Assembly: GCA_028291265.1 (NCBI GenBank)
Contig: JAQGIK010000135.1
Span: forward strand, 1 to 52,238
DNA length: 52,238 nucleotides
Direction: 5' to 3'
From: Caulobacter sp.
GTDB lineage: Bacteria; Pseudomonadota; Alphaproteobacteria; Caulobacterales; Caulobacteraceae
Part shown: positions 32,480 through 39,700 of the stretch, piece by piece
Numbering within the stretch: position 1 is the stretch's first letter
How the letters are laid out: every line of letters starts with the position of its first letter
Program-made: the position numbers and the translations under genes
Notes under the pieces: generated by a model
Database searches by the model: none
Seen by the model: only the letters and a program-made list of their open reading frames with translations
Told to the model about the DNA's origin: nothing

Positions 32480-34627
32480 TCAGGGACGCGACTTCGGCAG
32501 CACCCGCATCGCCAGCAGGGTGATCCCGATCAACACTGCCTCGACCACCATCGGCGCGACGACGCCGGGCCCACCACCCGTCAGGATCAGGTTCAGCGTC
32601 CGGCCCGACAACGCCAGCGCCAGGATCAGCAGCACCGGCCATAGCCAGCGGCTCTCCCTTCGCACGGCGGCGATCAGCGACAGCCCGCCGGCGGCGGCGA
32701 AGAAGGCGGCCATGTCGGCGCGGATGGCGCCCAGGCCCGCGGCTCCTTTCGGCTCGAGCGCGAACTGAGCGGCGGTTTCGGCCGGGGCCAGCCAGAAGCG
32801 GCTGGCGATCAGCAGGGCCAGGGCGCCGACGAAGCCGAGCAGGAGCCTTGTCCCGATCCGGCCCCAGCTCTCGCCGGCCCGACGCATCCGGACGGCCAGG
32901 CCCACCAGCACGAGGATCAGGGCTGCCAAGGCGCCGAAGAAGACCGGCTGGTAGGTGCGGATCAGGCTCTTGAGGATGTTCTTGGCCACCTGCTTGTCGG
33001 CAGTATAGCCGGCCGGAATCTCGGCCACCCCGACCCGTTTGGCGTAAGAGGCGTAGTCGGCCTTCAGCGCCGCCAGCTCGGCCGGGCGGGCCGCCGCCAG
33101 GTCGTTGGTCTCGCCGGGGTCGCGGGCGATGTCGTAGAGCCGCCAGGCCGGGTCGGCCAGCGGACCGGCGCCCTTGATGGCTTTCAGGTCGCCCTTCCAC
33201 AGGGCCGCCTCGCCGGCGGCCTCGATGGCCACCGGCGTGGCGGCGTCGTAGGGGCTGGCCGCCGCGCCGGACAGGACGGTGCGCAGGCTGCGGCCGTCCA
33301 GCGGCCGGGCCGGGGCGACCCCGGCCAGGTCCAGCAGGGTCGGGGTGATGTCGGTGATCACCGAGAAGCCGCGGGTCACGGCGCCGCCCTTCACACCCGG
33401 GCCCGAGACGATCAACGGCACGCGGACGCCGCCTTCCGAGGCGTAGAACTTGAACAGGGCCCCGGGGGCCGCCGAGGCGCTGGCCCAGCCGGGACCGACG
33501 GCGCTCCAGGTCCCCTTGCCGCCCGGCTGGTTGCGGTAACCGACGGCCTTCAGCCAGGTGCGGAAGATCGGCTCGACCGTCGGGTCGGCGCCCTCCGGCC
33601 CGTTGTCGGAGAGGACGACGAAGACGGTGTTGTCATAGGCGCCGGTGGTCTTCAGGTGGGCGACCAGACGCCCGAGATTGGCGTCCATCGCCTGCAGCAT
33701 GCCGGCGTTGACGGCCATGCGTCTGGCCCAGGCCTGCTGGTCCTTTTTCGACAGTTTGTTCCAGTCGGCGACGTTGGCCGGCATCGGACCCATCGGCGTT
33801 TCGGCGTCGATCAGCCCGGCGCGGACGGCGCCGGCCTTGCGGGCCTGGCGCAGGGCGGCCCAGCCGCCTTCGTACTTGCCGTCGTACCTGGCCATGTACT
33901 CGGCCGGGGCCTGCACCGGCATGTGGATGGCCAGGAAGGGCAGGTAGGCGAAGAAGGGTCGGCCGTCCTTCGGGGCGCTGTCGATGTAACCGATCATCCG
34001 GTCGACCAGCAGTTGCGAGGAATAGAAGTTCTTCGGCAGCGTCGCCGGCTTGCCGTCCTCGTACCACTCCTTGCCGGTGTAGATCGGGAAGTAGGGCCGC
34101 TGTTGGAAGTTGTCGCCGCCGGTGGCCTCCAGGGCCAGCGAGCGGTCGAAGCCGCGGGCGTTGGGCAGGGCGTCCGGCGTATGGCCCAGGTGCCACTTGC
34201 CGGCCATGTAGGTGTGATAGCCGGCGGCCTTCAGCTGGCTGGCGACGGTGACCACATCCTTCGACAGATGGCCTTGGTAGGCGGGATTGCCGCGATGCTC
34301 GGGCGGGGTGCTTTCGGGCAGGTTGGCGACCCCGGCGGTGTGGCTGTCGACCCCGGTCAGCAGCATGGCCCGCGAGGGCGCGCACATCGGGGAGGCGTGG
34401 AAGTTGGCGAACCTCGTGCCCGAGGCGGCCAGGGCGTCGATGGTCGGGGTGGCGATCTCCGAGCCGTAGGCGCCCAGATCGGTGTAGCCGGCGTCGTCGA
34501 TCAGGATCAGGACGATGTTGGGTTGCTTCACCGGAGCCGGGGCGGCGGCGCTCGGCCCGAAGGCCAGCAGAGTGGTCAGGCCAAGGAGCGCCAGGACGGC
34601 TTTCGCCGCCCGCCTGAACTGAACCAT
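32480..34627 (-). CDS. Arylsulfatase with C-terminal multi-helix membrane domain
   Basis: 715 residues. A Sec-type signal (AVLALLGLTTLLAFGPSAAA) leads to a type I sulfatase domain: metal-binding 'LILIDDAGYTDLG', the CxPSR motif 'CAPSRAMLLTG' with Cys82 as formylglycine precursor, 'AGKWHLGH', and 'VFVVLSDNGPEG'. It would hydrolyse sulfate esters in the periplasm after Cys82 is matured. After about residue 550 there are about five membrane helices; the last four (LGAIRADMAAFFAAAGGLSLIAAVRR ... LALALSGRTLNLIL) resemble a DUF4345 domain. Such a fused anchor is absent from ordinary arylsulfatases. A 23-bp inverted repeat lies just upstream of the start. Confidence 0.9.
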   Translation of the reverse strand: MVQFRRAAKAVLALLGLTTLLAFGPSAAAPAPVKQPNIVLILIDDAGYTDLGAYGSEIATPTIDALAASGTRFANFHASPMCAPSRAMLLTGVDSHTAGVANLPESTPPEHRGNPAYQGHLSKDVVTVASQLKAAGYHTYMAGKWHLGHTPDALPNARGFDRSLALEATGGDNFQQRPYFPIYTGKEWYEDGKPATLPKNFYSSQLLVDRMIGYIDSAPKDGRPFFAYLPFLAIHMPVQAPAEYMARYDGKYEGGWAALRQARKAGAVRAGLIDAETPMGPMPANVADWNKLSKKDQQAWARRMAVNAGMLQAMDANLGRLVAHLKTTGAYDNTVFVVLSDNGPEGADPTVEPIFRTWLKAVGYRNQPGGKGTWSAVGPGWASASAAPGALFKFYASEGGVRVPLIVSGPGVKGGAVTRGFSVITDITPTLLDLAGVAPARPLDGRSLRTVLSGAAASPYDAATPVAIEAAGEAALWKGDLKAIKGAGPLADPAWRLYDIARDPGETNDLAAARPAELAALKADYASYAKRVGVAEIPAGYTADKQVAKNILKSLIRTYQPVFFGALAALILVLVGLAVRMRRAGESWGRIGTRLLLGFVGALALLIASRFWLAPAETAAQFALEPKGAAGLGAIRADMAAFFAAAGGLSLIAAVRRESRWLWPVLLILALALSGRTLNLILTGGGPGVVAPMVVEAVLIGITLLAMRVLPKSRP

Positions 34628-34644
34628 GGGTATTCCCCGCCCTG

Positions 34645-34667
34645 TATTGGCACTTATTATGCCAATA
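34645..34667. promoter_or_regulatory. Operator-like inverted repeat before the sulfatase gene
   Basis: TATTGGCA-N7-TGCCAATA, perfect 8-bp arms around CTTATTA, lies 17 bases upstream of the sulfatase ATG (34627, minus strand) in a locally AT-rich patch. Position and symmetry suit a repressor site over the promoter. Confidence 0.5.
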
Positions 34668-34819
34668 TATCATACACCTGTCGAGACCCTTGGGTAACAT
34701 CGGGCCCTTCCGGGTCGGATTTCTTGTTCGATCCGGACGAAAGGGCCTGACATCAAAAGAGCGAGCCTGCCCGGGCGGCGGAACCGGTATCCACTTCCGC
34801 CTGACGGGCTCGTGAAAGT

Positions 34820-34833
34820 TGACGCCAGCGTCA
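34820..34833. promoter_or_regulatory. Palindrome overlapping a -35-like box before the P450 gene
   Basis: TGACGC-CA-GCGTCA is a perfect 14-bp palindrome 72 bases upstream of the P450 ATG. It overlaps TTGACG (34819-34824), which matches an alphaproteobacterial -35 element. No convincing -10 was found at the usual spacing, so the promoter call is tentative. Confidence 0.4.
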
Positions 34834-34905
34834 CTCTTGGCCTGAGGCCCTCACGGGCGCACACTATGAGGGTGACCGGCCCTCAGAGGCCGGCGGGAGA
34901 GATCG

Positions 34906-36132
34906 ATGGCCGACGACGCGCCCCTGCCCAACCTGCTGCAACTGACGCCGATGGATCCGACCTATCGGGCAGACCCGCATGTGGTGCTGGACGACCTGCG
35001 GGCCCGCTGTCCGGTGCACCGCGACGAGATGTCGGGCAACTTCATCCTCAGCCGCTACGCCGACGTGCGCTCGGTGGTCTCCGACCTCGACATGCTGCGC
35101 GATCCGATCCACGCCGAGGAGGGCGCCATCCTGCAGCGCCGGTTTCTGGGTGAGGTCGACCCGACCCTGCCGCGCAGCCATGTCAGCAGCATCCTGACCC
35201 TCGACGATCCCGACCATGCCCGCATCCGCAGGCCGCTGGCCCAGGCGCTCTATGCCCGCGTCGCCAGGTTCAAGCCCGAGGTCGAGCGGATCATCGGCGA
35301 GACGCTCGACACGCTCGAGGGCGAGGCGAGCTTCGACCTGATGGACCGCTTCTGCGTGCCGATCCCGATCGACGTCATCGCCTCCATCCTCGGCGTCGAC
35401 CGCGAGCGGCTGGGCGAATTCCGCGAGTGGTCGGAGGGACTGATCCAGGGGCTCAACCCGTTCCGCAACGCCGCCCAGACGGCGGCGATGGAAAGCGCCT
35501 CGGTGCACCTCAACGACTATTTCGTGCAAACCATGGCCGCACGTCGCGCCGCGCCGCGCGACGACCTGATCAGCGACATGGTGAAGCTGCAGGCCGAGGC
35601 CGGCCTGGCCGACACCGAGCTGCGCATCAACCTGACCGCCCTGCTGGTCGGCGGCAACCTGACCACCACCGACCTGATCGGCAACGCCGTGCGGCTGCTG
35701 CTGCTCAATCCTGACCAGCTGGCCAAGCTGAAGGCCGATCCGAAGATCATCAACGCCGTGGTCGAGGAGGTGCTGCGCTACGAGCCGCCGGTCGACATCA
35801 CCGGCCGCATCGCCCACCAGGACATGGAGATCGCCGGCTGCCCGGTGAAGTCGCGTCAGGCGATGACCATGTCGCTGCGCGCCGCCAACCGCGACCCGGA
35901 GGTCTACGACGACCCGCACGCCTTCAACGTCAGCCGCAAGCACCGGCCGCACGTGGCGTTCGGGGGCGGGGCCCATATCTGCATCGGCGCGCCGTTGGCC
36001 CGGCTGGAGGCGCAGGTGGCGCTGGTGCGGCTGTTCGAACGGTTCCCGGACCTGAAGCTGGTCGAGAGCGAGCCCGAATGGCGGACCCTGCCCTTCTTCC
36101 GGGGGCTGGAGCGGATCGAGGTTACGGTCTAG
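34906..36132 (+). CDS. Cytochrome P450
   Basis: 408 residues; GGGAGA lies 7-8 bases before ATG 34906. The haem-binding loop is 'FGGGAHICIGAPLAR' with Cys359 as axial ligand; the ExxR motif is Glu288-Val-Leu-Arg291; the I helix reads 'LLVGGNLTTTD', with Thr residues in the oxygen-activating position. It is a soluble bacterial class I-type P450 that needs a separate ferredoxin and reductase, neither of which is in the window. The substrate is unknown; relatives hydroxylate terpenoids, steroids and fatty acids. The stop codon overlaps that of the convergent small gene (CTAG). Confidence 0.93.
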   Translation: MADDAPLPNLLQLTPMDPTYRADPHVVLDDLRARCPVHRDEMSGNFILSRYADVRSVVSDLDMLRDPIHAEEGAILQRRFLGEVDPTLPRSHVSSILTLDDPDHARIRRPLAQALYARVARFKPEVERIIGETLDTLEGEASFDLMDRFCVPIPIDVIASILGVDRERLGEFREWSEGLIQGLNPFRNAAQTAAMESASVHLNDYFVQTMAARRAAPRDDLISDMVKLQAEAGLADTELRINLTALLVGGNLTTTDLIGNAVRLLLLNPDQLAKLKADPKIINAVVEEVLRYEPPVDITGRIAHQDMEIAGCPVKSRQAMTMSLRAANRDPEVYDDPHAFNVSRKHRPHVAFGGGAHICIGAPLARLEAQVALVRLFERFPDLKLVESEPEWRTLPFFRGLERIEVTV

Positions 36133-36314
36133 CGACTCATCCAGGGCTTGGACTTCGAGGACGAATGGGCGGCGGCCGCCTGTTCGCGCTGGAACTTGCC
36201 GCCACGCGGCGGTTTCGGCTTGGCGTCGATGGCCGCCTTCTTCAGGCGCATGGCCTTCTGGATCGGCGTCTCGTCCGACGGAATGGGCGGCGGAATGGGC
36301 GGATCGTCGGTCAT
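36129..36314 (-). CDS. Small basic conserved-type protein
   Basis: 61 residues from ATG 36314. A Pro-rich acidic N-terminus (TDDPPIPPPIPSDETP) is followed by a basic core 'QKAMRLKKAAIDAKPKPPRGGKFQREQAAA' and a 'KSKPWMSR' end. Similar short proteins with KALRLKKAALDAKPKPP and PWMxR motifs are common in alphaproteobacteria, which supports expression, but their role is unknown. There is no signal or membrane segment; the basic core could bind nucleic acid or ribosomes. It ends in a CTAG overlap with the P450 gene. Confidence 0.7.
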   Translation of the reverse strand: MTDDPPIPPPIPSDETPIQKAMRLKKAAIDAKPKPPRGGKFQREQAAAAHSSSKSKPWMSR

Positions 36315-36762
36315 TTCCCTGAAATAGGCGTGGGAAGCCGCCAAGGCCAGCCCGTTGACCACAGCTTTCGGCTGGCCGCGCGCTCGAAAGCAACGCGGCG
36401 CCGATCCGGGCGACCCGGAGCCGGAAGGCGACGGGCCCGCACGCACGGAGAACAACGTTCTTGCTGCGTCGGATATCCGACAGTTATCTCGAGTGAAGAT
36501 GCCGGTGTTGTTGGGAGAGCGTCTTGTCGCGCGCCATCGAAGCACGGCGAAACGCCGCGATGCACCAAATAATCTTCGAAGTCGGAAAATTATATTCAAG
36601 GCAAAATTCACCGATACAAGATTCGTGCGGTGTAGTTGTTCAATCATATTCAACGGTGGAAAGAATTATCTGGCTGATTACTCGGAAATCGGTTCAATTC
36701 TCCCGCGCGCGCCGTGACGTCAGACCTTTCTGCACGCCCGGTCATCGCCACGGGGCCTTGTC
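36315..36762. other. 448-bp gene-free leader upstream of the large RTX gene, AT-rich in its 3' half
   Basis: The first half is ordinary GC-rich sequence. From about 36560 to 36700 the sequence becomes much richer in A and T (for example GAAAATTATATTCAAGG and CAATCATATTCAACGG), unlike the rest of the window. Open frames here have no coding features. It probably holds the promoter and a long 5' leader of the RTX gene starting at 36763. Confidence 0.5.
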
Positions 36763-39700
36763 ATGACCAAGTTCACAGCTGTCCACGGCGGCAACATGTC
36801 GACCTGGAGCCTGGCGGATATTGCAGGCGGCGCGGTCACCGTTCACACCGCCACCACCTGGACCGTGATCGGGGCCAGCGGCACGACCTACACCTTCAAG
36901 GGCACGTTCAGCGCCTACGACGGGGCCTTCTTTCCAACCACGGGTACGGTCACCAGCTTCACCGCCGCCAAGGGCCCGTTCGCCGACGGCTATGTGATCA
37001 ACACCTTCAGCCTGGGCGTCCCGGCCCTGCGGGCCTTCCTGGCCAATGACGACGCGGCGGGCCTGCAGACGGCGCTGTTCTCGGGGGCCGACAGCTTCAC
37101 CGACTCCAACGTCAACGACGTGATGTTGGGCGGCGACGGCAACGACGTCTTCGTCTTCACCGCGCCGGTCGGCGAGAACCGCGGCGGGCATGACACCGTC
37201 GACGGCGGGTCCGGCAACGACAACTTCCTGTTCGGGGCCAACTTCAGCGAGATCGACAGCGTCGAGGGCGGTATCGGCTTCGACCGCATCACCCTGGCCG
37301 GTCCCTACGCCAGCGGCGTCACCTTCCTGGCCACGACCATGACCGGCGTCGAGACCCTGAGCCTGACGGCCGGCAACAGCTACAGCCTGACCACCCACGA
37401 CGGCAATGTCGCGGCCGGCGAAAGCCTGACGGTGGCAGGCGGGACCCTGGCCGCCGGCCAGGTCCTGACCTTCGACGGCTCGGCCGAGGTCGACGGCGTG
37501 CTGCTGGTCACCGGCGGGGCCGGCGACGACACCCTGCGCGGCGGGGCGGGCAACGACACCCTGACCGGCGGGGCCGGCAACGACACCCTCTACGGCGACC
37601 CTGACACCGGCGGTGGCGGCGGGCCGGCGCCCGGCATCCGCATGCTGTCGGTCGACAGCGCGGGCCAGCAGGGGACCGGTTTTTCCTTCGGCCTGGCCAT
37701 CTCCAATGACGGGAGCAAGGTCGCCTTCATCAGCAGTTCCAGCACCTTGGTGGACGGCGACACCAACGGCAGCTTCGACATCTTCGTGAAAGACCTGACG
37801 ACCGGTCAGGTGACCCTGGTCTCGACCAGCAGCCTGGGCGTCCAGCAGAACGCCACGGCCCAGTTCAATATGCGGGTCGGGTTCTCGCCGGACGGCAACA
37901 AGGTGGTGTTCACCAGCCGCTCGACCAACCTGTCGCCGAACGACTCGGTCAATGACCTCGACGTCTTCGTGAAGGACCTGATCACCGGCGAACTGACCCT
38001 GGTCTCGACCGGCTCGGGCGGCATCGGCGGCGGCGGTTTCGCCTACCAGCCCAGCTTCTCGCCCGACGGCACGAAGGTGATCTTCTATTCCGAGGGCCAG
38101 AGCTATGTGGCCGACGATAACAACCCGACGTTTGACGTCTTTATCAAGGACCTGACGACCGGCGTGACCACCCGTGTGTCCGAAGCCGGAAACGGCGAGC
38201 CGGGCAACTTCTCCTCTGTCGGGGCGACCTTCTCTCCGGACGGAACCCGGGTGCTGTTCCAGAGCCAGTCGACCAATTTCGGGGCCATGCCCGATGGCGA
38301 CTTCGACGTTGATCGCAACATCTTCGTCAAATATCTGTCCGGCGGCGGCATCGTCCAGGTCAACACCAACGCCGGAGGCTTCACCGCCGATGAGGATTGC
38401 TGGCAGCCGGTCTGGTCGCCGGACGGCACCAAGGTGCTGTTCGGCAGCACGGCGACCAATCTGGTCGGCGGGGACAGCAACGGCCTCTACGATCTGTTCG
38501 TGAAGGACATGACGACGGGCGCCGTCACCCGCGTCAGCACCGCCACCGATGGGACCCAGGGCAACGGAACCTCCGGCAACCTGACCGGCGGGGCCTGGTC
38601 GCCGGACGGCAATTTCATCGCCTTCGAAAGCATCGCAAGCAACCTGGTCGCCGGCGACACCAACGACAGCTACGACGTCTTCATCAAGAACCTGACGACC
38701 GGCGAACTGGTGCGGGTGACGGTCAACGCCGACGGCGTCGACGGCAACAACCATTCGGCGGACACGATCGTCTGGGCGCCGGACGGCTCGGCCGTCGGCT
38801 TCGGCAGCGATGCGTCCAACCTCGTCCTGGTCGACACCAACGCCGCCCGCGACGTCTTCCTCGTGCCGCTGGCCTCGCCGCCGGTGGTGGTTGGCTTCGG
38901 CAACGACATCCTCAACGGCGGCGACGGCGACGACACCCTCTGGGGCCTGCGCGGCAACGACACCCTGAACGGCGGGGCCGGGATCGACACCCTGTACGGC
39001 GGCGAGGGCAACGACATCCTTGCCGGTCTGACGGGCAACGATCTGCTTTATGGCGATGTCGGCAACGACTCGATCCGGGCCGGCGACGGCGATGATGTCG
39101 CCCAGGGCGACGGCGGCGACGACAGCATGGCCGGCGAGGGCGGCGACGACCTGATGTACGGCGGTGACGGCAATGACGGTCTCGACGGCGGGGCCGGCTT
39201 CAACACCCTGTCTGGCGAAGAGGGCAACGATACGCTGACCATCGCCTCGGGCTTCAATGACGTTGCGGCCGGCGGCAATGGCAATGACATCTTCGTGGCC
39301 GGCGCGGCCCTCAACACCAATGACATGGTGGACGGCGGCGAGGGCGAGGACCTGCTCAGGCTGACGGGCGAGTACGCCTTGCTGGTCATGAACGCCACCA
39401 CCCTGGTCAACGTCGAGACCATCCAGCTGACCAGCGGCTTCAGCTACGTCCTCTACACCCACGACGCCACGGTGGCGGCCGGAACCACCCTGACCCTCGA
39501 CGCCGCCCAGCTGGGCGGCGCCGTCTCGGTCAGCTTCTCGGGCGCGCTGGAGACCGACGGGAGCTTCCTGCTCAAGGGCGGCTTCGGGGCCGACGACCTC
39601 AGCGGCGGGGCGGGCAGCGACACCCTCCAGGGCAACACCGGCAACGACCACCTGAACGGCGGCGGCGGCGACGACAGCCTGCGCGGCGGCATCGGCAACG

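Noticed and set aside
36355-36717. A 120-codon plus-strand open frame in the leader of the RTX gene
   Set aside because: Composition shifts from GC-rich to AT-rich within it, there is no ribosome site or recognisable motif, and it looks like chance.
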